64,000 nucleotides of DNA from Cryobacterium sp. M96 (GTDB lineage: Bacteria; Actinomycetota; Actinomycetes; Actinomycetales; Microbacteriaceae). The notes under the pieces are model-generated. The model saw nothing but the letters and a program-made list of their open reading frames with translations, ran no database searches and was not told the DNA's origin. A program made the translations under genes and the position numbers. The stretch covers positions 1 to 64,000 of the forward strand of contig NZ_PJJS01000042.1 of NCBI RefSeq assembly GCF_002929845.1, read 5' to 3'. Shown piece by piece: positions 1-8,581 of this stretch (position 1 is its first letter; every line of letters begins with the position of its first letter).

Positions 1-2
1 TC

Positions 3-53
3 GCCATGCTCAGCCTCGGCGGCCACAAACCAGTGCTCCCCGGCCGGGATTAA
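3..53 (+). CDS. Possible C-terminal end of an upstream gene (partial)
   Basis: Reading from base 3, an open frame of 16 codons ends in TAA at 51-53. It could be the tail of a gene entering the window from the left. The fragment is too short to recognise, and codon use is its only support. The next 114 bases up to the MFS gene hold no gene. Confidence 0.22.
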   Translation, partial: AMLSLGGHKPVLPGRD

Positions 54-78
54 CCCACAGAAGCAGCAGGAGAGCCAG

Positions 79-96
79 AATCTCCGTCGAATTCGT
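79..96. repeat. Single arm of the dispersed palindromic element
   Basis: These 18 bases match the right arm of the inverted-repeat elements at 2715-2799 and 61604-61693 (core TCTCCGTCGAATTCG). No matching left arm is visible in the preceding 78 bases, so this is a lone arm, or its partner is degenerate or outside the window. It lies about 70 bp upstream of the MFS start. Confidence 0.6.
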
Positions 97-167
97 TCGG
101 GTCGAAGCTGCCGTAAGGGTGCGGACTCGAAACACCAACACCCGCCCGGGGATAACATCGACAAGCC

Positions 168-1439
168 ATGAGTAACGCCGACCGCCCCTTCCAGATGCGT
201 TCCGTCGCACTCGCCGCGTTCCTGCCGACCCTCCTGTTCTCGATCGGCGAGGGCGCGATCATCCCGCTGATCCCGATCGTGGCCAACGACCTGGGTGCCA
301 CACTCGCGATCGCAGGGTTCATCGCCGCCATGATTATGGTGGGTGAACTGGCCGGGGACATCCCCAGCGGCTGGGTGGTCTCCCTCATCGGGGAGCGCAA
401 CGCCATGATCTGGGCATCCTTGCTCACGATCATCGCCGTCCTGATCTGCATCGTCGCTCCCAACCCGCTCGTGCTGGGCATCGGCATCTTCCTGATCGGC
501 CTGGCCACCGCCGTGTTCGCCCTGGCCCGCCACGCGTTCATGACCAGCTACGTGCCTCTGGCCTACCGGGCCCGGGCGCTGTCGACCCTCGGCGGCATCT
601 TCCGCGCCGGCTGGTTCATCGGCCCGTTCATCGCCGCCGCCCTGCTCAGCCTCACCGACAGCACCGAGTCGGTGTTCTGGGTGTTCGTGGTCTGTTGCCT
701 CGGCGCGGCCGCGATGCTGCTCCTGCTGCCCGATCCCGAGAGCACTTTCGGTGGCCCGCAACTGGTGAAGGCGCCCGACGGATCTGTCATGCCGGCCGGG
801 CGGGAGCTCGCGGCCGAGGAATCCCAGGGGCTGTTCCGCACCATCTGGGGCCACCGAGCTGTGCTCCTGCGCCTTGGCACGGGCGCGGGCCTGATCGGGG
901 CGATGCGCGCCTCCCGCACGGTGCTGCTCCCGCTCTGGGCGGTCAGCATCGGCATCAGCGTCCCCGACATCGCCCTCATCATCGGCATCGCCGGCGCGGT
1001 CGACTTCGCCCTCTTCTACGTCAGTGGCCAGATCATGGACCGTTTCGGCCGCCTGTGGACCGCCATCCCGTCGATGATCGGCCTGGGTGCCGGGCACCTC
1101 ATTCTCGCGTTCACACACGACTTGCCCGGCAACGTGGAGTGGTTCGTCGCCGTGGCCATGATCCTGTCGCTCGCCAACGGCATCGGCAGTGGCCTCCTGA
1201 TGACGCTCGGCGCCGACCTGGCCCCGAAAAACAACAGCCCGGCACCGTTCCTGGGCGCATGGCGCTTCACCGCCGACCTGGGCGGGGCCGTCGCCCCCCT
1301 GGCCGTGGCCGGCCTGACCGCGGTCGCCACCATCTCGATTGCCAGCGTCGTGATGGGAGTGTTCGGACTGTTCGGCGCCGTGATTCTGGGCCGCTACATC
1401 CCCCGCTACGCGCCTCGCCGGCCGCGCATGCGTCCCTGA
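168..1439 (+). CDS. MFS transporter
   Basis: A 423-residue polytopic membrane protein of the major facilitator superfamily, which would move a small solute across the cytoplasmic membrane with an ion gradient. Length and hydrophobicity fit 12 transmembrane helices in two halves joined by a polar loop around residues 190-225. A motif-A-like loop ([10 protein letters not shown]) follows helix 2 near residues 65-75. The ATG at 168 is chosen because it directly precedes the first hydrophobic stretch. Upstream Shine-Dalgarno pairing is weak. The substrate cannot be read from the sequence; a drug or metabolite exporter is the usual role for this class. The gene is followed on the same strand by two small unrelated genes. 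Confidence 0.85.
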   Translation: MSNADRPFQMRSVALAAFLPTLLFSIGEGAIIPLIPIVANDLGATLAIAGFIAAMIMVGELAGDIPSGWVVSLIGERNAMIWASLLTIIAVLICIVAPNPLVLGIGIFLIGLATAVFALARHAFMTSYVPLAYRARALSTLGGIFRAGWFIGPFIAAALLSLTDSTESVFWVFVVCCLGAAAMLLLLPDPESTFGGPQLVKAPDGSVMPAGRELAAEESQGLFRTIWGHRAVLLRLGTGAGLIGAMRASRTVLLPLWAVSIGISVPDIALIIGIAGAVDFALFYVSGQIMDRFGRLWTAIPSMIGLGAGHLILAFTHDLPGNVEWFVAVAMILSLANGIGSGLLMTLGADLAPKNNSPAPFLGAWRFTADLGGAVAPLAVAGLTAVATISIASVVMGVFGLFGAVILGRYIPRYAPRRPRMRP

Positions 1440-1507
1440 CGCTGCCTCGGCCCCAACGCGCTGAATCCGGGGGAATGGGAGTCCGACCGAGGGCGTTTAA
1501 TGGTCGT

Positions 1508-2008
1508 ATGCCCCTCATCGGAGAATACGAGCCCGGCACCCAGCAGTGGGTGCGCGACCAGGTCGACCTGTACGAAAGCTCCGGAGGCACGGAAGGCACC
1601 ACCCTGCGCGGGATGCCCGTCATCGTGCTCACCACCCTCGGGGCCAAGTCGGGCAAGCTGCGCAAGACCCCGCTGATGCGCGTGGAGCACGAGGGTGCCT
1701 ACGCCGCCATCGCCTCCCTCGGCGGCAGCCCGAAGAACCCCGTCTGGTACGGCAATGTGGTGGCCCACCCTCTCATCGAGCTGCAGGATGGCCCCAGCCG
1801 TCAGGACCTGCTGGCCCGCGAGGTCACCGGCACCGAACGCGCTGCGTGGTGGGAGCGGGCCGTGGCCGCGTTCCCCGACTACGCCGACTACGAAAAAAAG
1901 ACCGACCGGGTCATCCCGGTGTTCGTGCTGGAAGCGGTTCCCCCCGCCGCTCCCGCTGCCGGCGCTCCCGCCACTACTACTGCCGCCGCGGCTGCTCCCG
2001 TCTCCTGA
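1508..2008 (+). CDS. Nitroreductase/deazaflavin-dependent oxidoreductase family protein
   Basis: A 166-residue protein of the actinobacterial DUF385 (Ddn-like) family, small split-barrel proteins that bind the deazaflavin F420 and reduce diverse substrates. The core runs from about residue 5 to 140. Family features visible are [21 protein letters not shown] and [19 protein letters not shown] (shortened here to GAKSGK and NPVWYGNV). Residues 140-166 are an added Ala/Pro/Thr tail with no recognisable fold. The frame is open far upstream, but homology begins at the ATG at 1508, so this start is preferred. The stop is 2 bp before the next gene, which suggests co-transcription. The family assignment is firm; F420 use and substrate are inferred. 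Confidence 0.85.
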   Translation: MPLIGEYEPGTQQWVRDQVDLYESSGGTEGTTLRGMPVIVLTTLGAKSGKLRKTPLMRVEHEGAYAAIASLGGSPKNPVWYGNVVAHPLIELQDGPSRQDLLAREVTGTERAAWWERAVAAFPDYADYEKKTDRVIPVFVLEAVPPAAPAAGAPATTTAAAAAPVS

Positions 2009-2010
2009 CG

Positions 2011-2667
2011 GTGGCACGCGCGAATACCCGCGGTCCCCGAATCGACCGAATCGTGTTGGCCGGCCTGACCGACTCCGACGGCAGCGACCTCCGCGCCGGT
2101 GACAGCCGGGAGGCCGAGCGCTTCAGCGCATGCGACCTGTCCGGCCGGGACCTGACCGGCATCGGCCTCCAGGAGTGCGAGCTGCGCGGAGTCTCCCTCA
2201 GCGACACGCAGCTGCGCGGGGCATCCGTCGCCGACTGCGTGGCCGGCGAGCTGCACGCGGCCGTCTTCTGCGCGCCCCGCTCGAGCTGGCGGGACGTCAG
2301 GGTGGAGCACTCCCGGCTCGGGTCGCTCGAGCTCTACGAGGCCACCCTGCGCTCGGTGCACATCGACGAGTCCAAGCTCGACTTCGTGAACCTGCGCGGG
2401 GCGACGCTGACCGATGTGCTGCTCTCCAACTGCATCATCGAGGAGCTCGACCTCGGAAGCGCCACCGTGCAGCGCTTCGAGATGCGCGACTGCCGCGTCG
2501 GCACCCTCGATGTGACCCGTGCCACCCTCAAGGACGCCGACCTACGCTCGAGCGACTTCAGTGCCATCCACGGGCTTGAGGGGCTGCGCGGCGCCACCAT
2601 CGATGACGCCCAGCTCAGCCTGCTTGCGCCCGTTTTCGCCGCACACCTCGGCATCATCGTCACCTAG
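2011..2667 (+). CDS. Pentapeptide repeat-containing protein
   Basis: A 218-residue protein built mainly of pentapeptide repeats of the A(D/N)LXX type. Examples are DLSGRDLTGIGLQECELRG near residues 38-56 and further turns through about residue 200. Such proteins fold as a right-handed four-sided beta helix; some mimic DNA and protect gyrase, but most have no known role. The GTG at 2011 is 2 bp after the upstream stop and is taken as the start, giving a tight two-gene unit. The longer open frame upstream is only the out-of-frame image of the previous gene. There is no signal peptide, so it is probably cytoplasmic. Confidence 0.8.
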   Translation: MARANTRGPRIDRIVLAGLTDSDGSDLRAGDSREAERFSACDLSGRDLTGIGLQECELRGVSLSDTQLRGASVADCVAGELHAAVFCAPRSSWRDVRVEHSRLGSLELYEATLRSVHIDESKLDFVNLRGATLTDVLLSNCIIEELDLGSATVQRFEMRDCRVGTLDVTRATLKDADLRSSDFSAIHGLEGLRGATIDDAQLSLLAPVFAAHLGIIVT

Positions 2668-2714
2668 CCGAGTCAGTCCCCGAGCCGCGGGCGCTGCGCA
2701 GATAGCCCGCCCCT

Positions 2715-2799
2715 AACGAATTCGACGGAGATTTTGCCGAAATCAGCCCCAGACCCGCTGAAAACAGGCCTTTGAGACAATATCTCCGTCGAATTGGTT
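2715..2799. repeat. Palindromic repeat element, diverged copy
   Basis: An 85-bp element with imperfect inverted arms at 2715-2735 and about 2777-2799, core CGAATTCGACGGAGAT and its complement. The roughly 40-base loop is unlike that of the copy at 61604. It lies exactly between convergent genes, the pentapeptide protein (+) and the EamA transporter (-). It could fold as a long hairpin on both transcripts and act as a bidirectional terminator or REP/MITE-like repeat. Confidence 0.7.
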
Positions 2800-2876
2800 C
2801 AACGCCGGGCAGCCGGCGACGGATGCCCGCACGCGCCCGATCGGAGAATCGCGCCCGGCCGGGGAATCGCGCCCGA

Positions 2877-3761
2877 TCAGGGAATCGCGCCCGCGATGAT
2901 CTCGAGTTCGGATTTCGACGTTTCGCGCTGGCTGGCGATGGCCGCGCCGGCCGCCACGCACACCACAAGGATGGCGATCTGCTGCTGCACCAGGAAGGTC
3001 TCCCCCAGTACCAGCGCGCCGAACAGCGCCGCGATCACGGGGCCGAAGCTGGTGATGATCGCGTAGAGGCGCGGGGTGATGCGGCGCAAGATGAAGGTGT
3101 CCAGCGTGTACGGGAACGCCGACGAAAGCACGCCGATGGCGAGCAGCAGCCCGATCACGCCCCAATTGAGGCTCGGCCAGTCGACCGTGAGCAGCGCGAA
3201 CGGCACCAGCAAAGTCAGGCTGACGACGCTGGCCACGGAAATGCCCTCAAGCCCGGGGAAGGTCACGGCCACCTTGCGGGTCAGCAGAATGTAGGCCGCC
3301 CATGACGCCGCCGCGGTCAGGGCGAAGAGGATGCCGAGCAGATTGAGTGCCCCGTCAGACCAGGTGAGCAGGAACACCCCACCGGCCGCCGCGGTGGCGT
3401 AGACGAAGTCGAGCAGGCGGCGCGACGAGGCCAGCGCCAGAGCAAACGGACCGAGGAACTCGATCGTGGCCGCGATGCCGAGCCCGAGCAGGTCGACAGC
3501 CTCGTAGAAGGTGAGGTTCATCACCGCGAGCACGACACCGAGCGCCAGCGCCGGCCACAGCCGACGCCAGCTGAGGCCGGCCAGTTTTGGCCGGTAAAAG
3601 GGCAGCACCGTGGCGGCCATCACCAGCTGCCGCACTGCGACGACGACGGGCGAGCCGACGAGCGGAATGGCCAGACCGGCGAGGGACGACCCGAAGTTGA
3701 TGCTCACCTCGGTCACGACCTGGGCGCCGGCACCGGTCAGGCGGTCGCGCTCGGCCGTCAC
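2877..3761 (-). CDS. EamA family (RhtA-like) transporter
   Basis: A 294-residue membrane protein of the drug/metabolite transporter superfamily with two tandem EamA domains and about ten helices, filling residues 15-285 almost completely. RhtA-type members export amino acids such as threonine and homoserine. The substrate here is not determined. The GTG at 3761 is preceded by a strong GGGGAGGAG ribosome site. It is convergent with the pentapeptide gene, with the palindromic element between them, and its start faces away from the end of the Tad operon. Confidence 0.85.
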   Translation of the reverse strand: MTAERDRLTGAGAQVVTEVSINFGSSLAGLAIPLVGSPVVVAVRQLVMAATVLPFYRPKLAGLSWRRLWPALALGVVLAVMNLTFYEAVDLLGLGIAATIEFLGPFALALASSRRLLDFVYATAAAGGVFLLTWSDGALNLLGILFALTAAASWAAYILLTRKVAVTFPGLEGISVASVVSLTLLVPFALLTVDWPSLNWGVIGLLLAIGVLSSAFPYTLDTFILRRITPRLYAIITSFGPVIAALFGALVLGETFLVQQQIAILVVCVAAGAAIASQRETSKSELEIIAGAIP

Positions 3762-3803
3762 GGTTCTCCTCCCCTGCGCCGGGTCAGGCGCGTTTCGCTA
3801 ACG

Positions 3804-4343
3804 CTAGCGGAACACCGAGCGCGCCACCGCCGTGACCTCCAGCGGCACCCCGGCCGGCAGCAGCACGGCCAGCACCGGCGGACGCCAATAGGCACTCAGT
3901 GAAACCGTGGCGCTTTGCCCGTCGACGGATGCCGCACCGCTCACCCTCAGTCCCTCCATCCGGCCATCCGGGGTGGCTGCGAGAAACTCTTCCACGGCCG
4001 TCCGTACTCCAGCAGACGACAGGGAGGGTCGCAACTCCGCGCCCGAGCCGTCGACCGTGACGGCCATCGCGCCCAGGTCGAACGCCTCGGCCCCGGCGAG
4101 CGCAGCGCCGTCCGCGAGGGTCAGCAGGCGTTTGCGCTCCAGGTACAGAGAGGTCGCGGCCACGACGACGAGGATCAGCAGCAGGGCGAGGAAGCCGTAG
4201 AAGATCGTGAGGATGAGCGTCGATCCCTTCTCGCCTCCGGGCCGGATCGGCAGCCGGCGCCGCCACCGCGCCGCCCGCGATCCCGATGGCGTGCCCGCGA
4301 GCGCTGCCGCGCAGGCGACCGCCGAGCCTCTGCCGCCGCTCAT
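3804..4343 (-). CDS. TadG-like / Rv3654c-type pilus-locus protein
   Basis: A 179-residue protein, last gene of the Tad operon. After a basic N-terminal leader comes GEKGSTLILTIFYGFLALLL near residues 35-55, a hydrophobic helix with the glycine-glutamate style seen in Tad pseudopilins. The motif DGAALAGAEAFD follows around residue 72, typical of TadG/TadE-like helicase-secretion-neighbourhood proteins in actinobacteria. The protein is expected at the membrane. The ATG at 4343 overlaps the preceding stop by 4 bp (ATGA), which decides the start and implies translational coupling. Function within the pilus is not established. Confidence 0.75.
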   Translation of the reverse strand: MSGGRGSAVACAAALAGTPSGSRAARWRRRLPIRPGGEKGSTLILTIFYGFLALLLILVVVAATSLYLERKRLLTLADGAALAGAEAFDLGAMAVTVDGSGAELRPSLSSAGVRTAVEEFLAATPDGRMEGLRVSGAASVDGQSATVSLSAYWRPPVLAVLLPAGVPLEVTAVARSVFR

Positions 4344-4834
4344 CCGGCCCGCCAGAAGCGGGACACCGTCTGCGTGGCCTGGGCCTCCAGGGGAACACTG
4401 GCCGACTCGCGCAGTGAGAGGAGGTCCGGCAGCAGCGGCAAGGCCACCCGGATGCGCACGGTGACCGTGACTGTGCTCTGCCGGGTCAGGCATCCGTTCA
4501 CACCGGCCTCGCAGGCCACGTTTACCTCGGCACCCGCAGGGTCGATGCCGTAGTCCGTGAGCCCGAACTGCACGGCCCGCTCGGCGCGGGCGTTCGCCGC
4601 GGCCTCATCGGGCGCCTGGACGTAGACGCGTGCGGCCTGGCGGGCTGCTCCCTCCACGGCGAGGGCGCCGCCCTGCAGCGCCGCCATCGCCAACACCAGG
4701 TAGACGAGCGGCGCCAGCAGGATCAGGCCGGCCGTGATGAACTCCAGCGAGGCCGAACCCTGCTCTCCGTTCGCCGACCACACACGCCAACGGCTGACTC
4801 GGCCCCCACTACCGCAGGGTCTCGACCGCCGCAT
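4340..4834 (-). CDS. TadE family pseudopilin-like protein
   Basis: A 164-residue protein with a short basic leader, then GEQGSASLEFITAGLILLAP near residues 24-43, followed by one hydrophobic helix. This is the prepilin-like N-terminus of TadE minor pilins: glycine before the cleavage point and glutamate at position +5-6. Two cysteines (ACEAGVNGC) may form a disulfide outside the cell. The ATG at 4834 overlaps the upstream tadE by 26 bp but has GGAGG 10 bp before it. A GTG at 4783 is the alternative. It is followed by a 4-bp overlap with the next gene. Confidence 0.75.
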   Translation of the reverse strand: MRRSRPCGSGGRVSRWRVWSANGEQGSASLEFITAGLILLAPLVYLVLAMAALQGGALAVEGAARQAARVYVQAPDEAAANARAERAVQFGLTDYGIDPAGAEVNVACEAGVNGCLTRQSTVTVTVRIRVALPLLPDLLSLRESASVPLEAQATQTVSRFWRAG

Positions 4835-5219
4835 GTCCGACCACCTCCAGCCCGCGATCGACGCCGAACAGGGCCAGCAGCGGCAGCGGCGCCACGACGC
4901 GCACCTGCACGCTCGGGAACCCGCCATAGTCCCCATAGCTGGCCTCCACATCGGTTGCATACGCGGGCCCGATCGACGTCGTGATCAGCTCGCGGGTGCG
5001 TGCCGCACCCTCACCCAGCCCGCTGTCGGCGAGCGCGGCGTACCGGGCTCCCTCGGCGGCGGCGTCAAGCACGGTGTTGCGCACGAGCAGGGTCAGCCCC
5101 AGCTGCATGACGCCGAGCGTCAGCGCGGTCAGCAGTGCGCCGACCATCACGAATTCGGCGGCCGCCGACCCCTCCTCACCACCGAGCGATCGGGTTCGGT
5201 TCCCCCGCGTGCGCGTCAC
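4809..5219 (-). CDS. TadE family minor pilin
   Basis: A 136-residue protein with the TadE signature. A basic leader (residues 1-14) is followed by GEEGSAAAEFVMVGALLTAL, then a transmembrane helix and an extracytoplasmic domain. TadE-type pseudopilins are processed by a prepilin peptidase and help initiate or anchor the Flp pilus. The GTG at 5219 lies 6 bp after the pilin stop. Both neighbours are Tad genes, so the role is well supported by context as well as sequence. Confidence 0.85.
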   Translation of the reverse strand: MTRTRGNRTRSLGGEEGSAAAEFVMVGALLTALTLGVMQLGLTLLVRNTVLDAAAEGARYAALADSGLGEGAARTRELITTSIGPAYATDVEASYGDYGGFPSVQVRVVAPLPLLALFGVDRGLEVVGHAAVETLR

Positions 5220-5225
5220 GGCCGG

Positions 5226-5414
5226 TCACATTCCGCTGACCCGGTCGATCGCCTGTTGGAACACGCCGCTCAACGCCGGACCGGCCAGACCCCAGATGAT
5301 CATGACCAGCCCGGCCGTCATCAGGGTGATGAGCACCCATCCCGGAACGTCGCCTCGTTCATCGCCCCCGGCATCGCTCCAACGGTCGCGCACACGTCGC
5401 TGCAGTGTCTTCAT
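5226..5414 (-). CDS. Small Flp-like pilin subunit candidate
   Basis: A 62-residue protein: about 17 polar residues, then DERGDVPGWVLITLMTAGL and a single hydrophobic helix, ending in a short amphipathic tail (FQQAIDRVSGM). Size, position between tadC and tadE, and the single N-terminal-half helix match the small actinobacterial Flp-like protein. This is the best candidate for the major pilin. It lacks the clear G-x4-E/Y cleavage pattern of proteobacterial Flp. The start ATG is at 5414, with a weak GAGAAAG upstream. The gene follows an unusual octamer repeat array. Confidence 0.75.
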   Translation of the reverse strand: MKTLQRRVRDRWSDAGGDERGDVPGWVLITLMTAGLVMIIWGLAGPALSGVFQQAIDRVSGM

Positions 5415-5460
5415 GATTGACTCACTTTCTCTCGTGGGGACAGTGGTTCTCTCGTGCGGC

Positions 5461-5540
5461 AGTGGTTCAGTGGTTCAGTTGTTCAGTGGTTCAGTGGTTC
5501 AGTGGTTCAGTGGTTCAGTGGTTCAGTGGTTCTGTGGTTC
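5461..5540. repeat. Tandem array of ten 8-bp units (AGTGGTTC)
   Basis: Ten head-to-tail octamers AGTGGTTC run from 5461 to 5540; the third unit (AGTTGTTC) and the last (TGTGGTTC) each differ by one base. A related, less regular duplication (CTCTCGTG...CAGTGGTT) extends left to about 5428. On the transcribed (minus) strand the array starts within the tadC stop codon and ends 46 bp before the pilin start. Because the unit is not a multiple of 3, copy-number change would alter the tadC end and the leader of the pilin. Confidence 0.95.
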
Positions 5541-6477
5541 AGAATCCGCTCTGCAGGATGAACAGGCCGGGGAAGATCGCGAACAGGATCGTCATGGGCA
5601 GAATCAGGAAAACGAGCGGCACGAGCATGGCCACCTCTTTCTTGCCGGCCACCTCGATCAGTTCGCGTTTGGCCTCGTCGCGGGCATCCTGCGCCTGGGC
5701 GCGCAGCACCTCCGCGAGCGGGGTTCCCCGGTCGAGCGCACCCGTGACCTGATCGACCAGCCGGGTCACCGCAGGCAGCGCGATCCGACGTGACAACGCG
5801 TGCAGGGCGGTGGCGAGCGGCACCCCGGTGCGCACATCCGCCACCACCCCCGCCAGCTCCCGCGACAATTCGCCCGTGCTCGTGCGCGAGACCCGGGCGA
5901 GCGCATCCAGGATGCCCTCCCCCGCCGACAGAGACAGCGTCATGAACTCGAGGACGGTCGGAAACTCGCTCTGCATGCGCGCGAGGCGGGCGGTGGCGGC
6001 GCGGCCGAGCATCCAATCGCGGGCCAGCGCGCCGCCCGCCGCGGCGACCACCGACAGAACGACCTGCACCAGCACCGGCATCGACCGAAACGCCGGCAGG
6101 GCAACCACCGCACCTGCCCCGACGAAGAGTCCAGCGAGCGCCCACACCACCTGCTCCGATCGATACTCGTCGGTGCCGCGGACCGACCCCGACTGCCGGA
6201 GCCGTCGGGCGATCGTCTCCGTGCCGCCGAGAACGGCGCCGAACGCTCGTTTGAGGGCGCCGAACACGGGCGCGAACAGGGTGCCGAGCACCGGCAACGG
6301 ATGCACCGTCGTGCGCCCCACGAATAGCCGCGCCTCCGCCGACACGTCGAGGATGTACGGCGCCAGCCTCTGCGCGAGGCGCGGCCGACTCAGCCGAGGC
6401 ACCAAGCTGGCGAGCGACCAGAGCCCCACGCCCAACGCGGTGCCGCAGAACAGCGCCCAGGCCTGCGCGGCGCTCAT
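5539..6477 (-). CDS. tadC: TadC-like type II secretion F family protein
   Basis: A 312-residue inner-membrane protein of the T2SSF family, the second of the paired platform proteins of a Tad pilus. The T2SSF domain lies about residues 150-280 (EFPTVLEFMTLSLSAGEG...LRAQAQDARDEAKRELIEVAG), with transmembrane helices at the N-terminus, in the middle, and at the extreme C-terminus. The ATG at 6477 overlaps the tadB stop by 4 bp (ATGA). A GTG at 6486 is an alternative. The stop codon is formed by the edge of the octamer repeat array, so the last codons border a mutable sequence. Confidence 0.85.
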   Translation of the reverse strand: MSAAQAWALFCGTALGVGLWSLASLVPRLSRPRLAQRLAPYILDVSAEARLFVGRTTVHPLPVLGTLFAPVFGALKRAFGAVLGGTETIARRLRQSGSVRGTDEYRSEQVVWALAGLFVGAGAVVALPAFRSMPVLVQVVLSVVAAAGGALARDWMLGRAATARLARMQSEFPTVLEFMTLSLSAGEGILDALARVSRTSTGELSRELAGVVADVRTGVPLATALHALSRRIALPAVTRLVDQVTGALDRGTPLAEVLRAQAQDARDEAKRELIEVAGKKEVAMLVPLVFLILPMTILFAIFPGLFILQSGF

Positions 6478-7331
6478 TTGAACCACCGGCGTTCCTCGGG
6501 CAGCCGTCCCAGCGCCACCATCAGGCGGTAGGCAACCACGGAGACGCCGAGGCCGCCGACGATCACGACGACACCGGCGGAGGTGTTGTAGGCAACCGCC
6601 GCCTCCGGCCGGGAGGCCAGGAGCAGCAGCACGATCCAGGGCGCGGCCACGCCCAGCCGCGCCGCGTTGACGATCCAGGACTGGCGCGCCTCGACCTCCG
6701 AGCGGATGGCGGCATCCTGCCGGAGCCAGGCCGCGAGGCTGCGCAGCACGACCGTGAGGTCGCTGCCGCCTACCTCCCGGGCCATGCGCAGCGTCTCCAG
6801 GATGCGGTCGGCCACCGGGTCACCCAGGGAGACCTTGAGCCCGTCGACGGCGGAACCGAAGTTGCCGGTCGCTTGATATTCCCGGGCGAACTCGGCGAAG
6901 GCGGGCCGCGTCGACAGCGGGCCAGCCCCTGCCAGGCTGCCGACGCTGTCCGGCAGGGCCAGGCCCGACCGCACCGCTGACACCAGGTGGTCAACGACGT
7001 CGGGCCAGACGGCGCGGTTCGCCCGCCGCCGGGCGCGCACCCGCCAGACGACCATCAGCGTCGGCAGCGACAGCCCGGCGAGCGCGGTGACGATCGACAG
7101 GGCAGCGATGCCCAGGAGGGCCTGGCTCAGCGCCGACACCGCCAGCCCCAGCACCACCGAGAGGGCGACGAAGGCCGGCAGCGGCAGGCTGCCGAGTCCG
7201 GCCTGGGCGAGGTTCGCCCGCAGCCGTCCCGGCGTGCGGGACCGGGCCTTGCCCCTGGTGCGCGGCCAGAGGAACGGCGCGGCGACCAGGAGCAGCCCGG
7301 TGCCGAGCAGAGCCCCGAGTGCGAGCGTCAT
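6474..7331 (-). CDS. tadB: TadB-like type II secretion F family protein
   Basis: A 285-residue membrane platform protein with a T2SSF domain at about residues 100-230 (SAVRSGLALPDSVGSLA; LRMAREVGGSDLTVVLRSLA). Hydrophobic segments flank it. TadB and TadC form the inner-membrane base on which the TadA ATPase acts. The start ATG at 7331 overlaps the tadA stop by 4 bp, so the two are probably translationally coupled. Confidence 0.88.
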   Translation of the reverse strand: MTLALGALLGTGLLLVAAPFLWPRTRGKARSRTPGRLRANLAQAGLGSLPLPAFVALSVVLGLAVSALSQALLGIAALSIVTALAGLSLPTLMVVWRVRARRRANRAVWPDVVDHLVSAVRSGLALPDSVGSLAGAGPLSTRPAFAEFAREYQATGNFGSAVDGLKVSLGDPVADRILETLRMAREVGGSDLTVVLRSLAAWLRQDAAIRSEVEARQSWIVNAARLGVAAPWIVLLLLASRPEAAVAYNTSAGVVVIVGGLGVSVVAYRLMVALGRLPEERRWFK

Positions 7332-8581
7332 ACGGCCCCGGCCCGCAGCACGATGGCCGGGTCGAGTCCGGCCGCGTGGAACTTGGCCAGCTTCGTCGGA
7401 TACCCCCCGGTCGGCTCAAGGGCGCCCCGCTGGGCCAGGAAGATCGGGCTGGCCTCGATCATCGCCCCTGACAGTTGGCCGCTCGGCGCAAGGATCTCCG
7501 TCACCCGGCGCCGTCCGTGCCGGTCGATCTCGCAGTGCACGACGATGTCGATGCAGCCGGCTACGGTCGGCAGCACGAACGAGGAGTCGATGTTGCGGCC
7601 CGCCAGAAGCGGCAGCGTGGACAGTTTGCCGAGCGCATCCCGGGCACTGTTGGCATGGATCGAACACATGCCCGGCAGCCCGCTGTTCAGGGCGATGAGC
7701 AGGTCGAGACTCTCGGCTTCGCGCACCTCGCCGACGATCAGCCGGTCGGGGCGCATCCGCAGCGACTCCTTGATCAGGCGGCGCAGGGTGATCTCCCCGG
7801 TTCCCTCGAGGCTCGGCTGGCGGCACTGCATCGCCACGACGTCGCGCGCGGCCAGGTCGAGTTCGAACGTCTCCTCCACCGTCACGATGCGCTCGTTCTT
7901 GCGCGTGGCCGAGAGCAGGGCGTTGAGCATGGTGGTCTTGCCGGTCTGGGTGGCACCGGAGACGAGGATGTTCTGCCCGGCCAGCACGCACATGCGCAGA
8001 AACTCGGACGATTGCTGCGTGAGCGACCCGAGCCCGACCAACTGGTTCAGGTCGCGGATGCGCCGGGTGAACTTGCGAATATTGACCGCCCAGTGCTGGC
8101 GCGTGATATCCGGGATGACCACGTGTAACCGCGACCCGTCGGGCAGAGAGGCATCGACGAACGGGGAGGAGAGGTCGACGCGGCGGCCGGAGGCCTGCAG
8201 CATCCGCTCGACCAGGTCGCGCACCTCCCGCGCGGTGAGCACCATGGTGGTCAGCTCGGGCACCCCGTCGCGGGCCACGAACACCCGGCTGGGCGCGTTG
8301 ATCCAGATTTCCTCGATGCCGGGATCGTCGAGGAACGGTTGCAGCGCCCCGAACCCGGTCAGTGAGGCCACGACCTCGCGCGCCGCCTGGCGCTCGTCGG
8401 CGATCAGCGGCAGGGAGTTGCCGAGCGCCCGCTCGGCGTAGCGCTGCACCTCGTCGCGCACGTACTGCTCGGCGAGCCCGGAGTTCGACGCCAGGTCGAC
8501 GCCGTCGCGACGCACCCGAGTGCGAACCTGCTCGGTGATGATGCGCACGGCTTCGCTCATTCCTGCATGATCGCCCATCAC
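7328..8581 (-). CDS. tadA: TadA/CpaF-type pilus assembly ATPase
   Basis: A 417-residue cytoplasmic secretion ATPase of the VirB11/TadA family that powers Flp pilus extension. Visible are Walker A GATQTGKTT near residue 210, an Asp-box/Glu region TVEETFELDL near 235, and Walker B RLIVGEVREAES near 280, followed by the HIS-box-like region MCSIHANSARDAL near 305. An N-terminal helical domain precedes them. The first in-frame codon is GTG 8581; ATG at 8578 or 8560 is also possible. It is the first gene of the operon. The usual neighbour TadZ/Ssd and a prepilin peptidase are not in the window. Confidence 0.93.
   Translation of the reverse strand: MMGDHAGMSEAVRIITEQVRTRVRRDGVDLASNSGLAEQYVRDEVQRYAERALGNSLPLIADERQAAREVVASLTGFGALQPFLDDPGIEEIWINAPSRVFVARDGVPELTTMVLTAREVRDLVERMLQASGRRVDLSSPFVDASLPDGSRLHVVIPDITRQHWAVNIRKFTRRIRDLNQLVGLGSLTQQSSEFLRMCVLAGQNILVSGATQTGKTTMLNALLSATRKNERIVTVEETFELDLAARDVVAMQCRQPSLEGTGEITLRRLIKESLRMRPDRLIVGEVREAESLDLLIALNSGLPGMCSIHANSARDALGKLSTLPLLAGRNIDSSFVLPTVAGCIDIVVHCEIDRHGRRRVTEILAPSGQLSGAMIEASPIFLAQRGALEPTGGYPTKLAKFHAAGLDPAIVLRAGAV

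Noticed and set aside
695-2008. A 437-codon frame upstream-extending the deazaflavin-type gene
   Set aside because: The part before 1508 lies over the MFS gene in another frame, is Arg/Pro-rich and has no homology; high-GC shadow.
5461-5540. Possible CRISPR-like array
   Set aside because: Units are 8 bp, directly adjacent, with no spacers and no cas genes; it is a simple tandem repeat.
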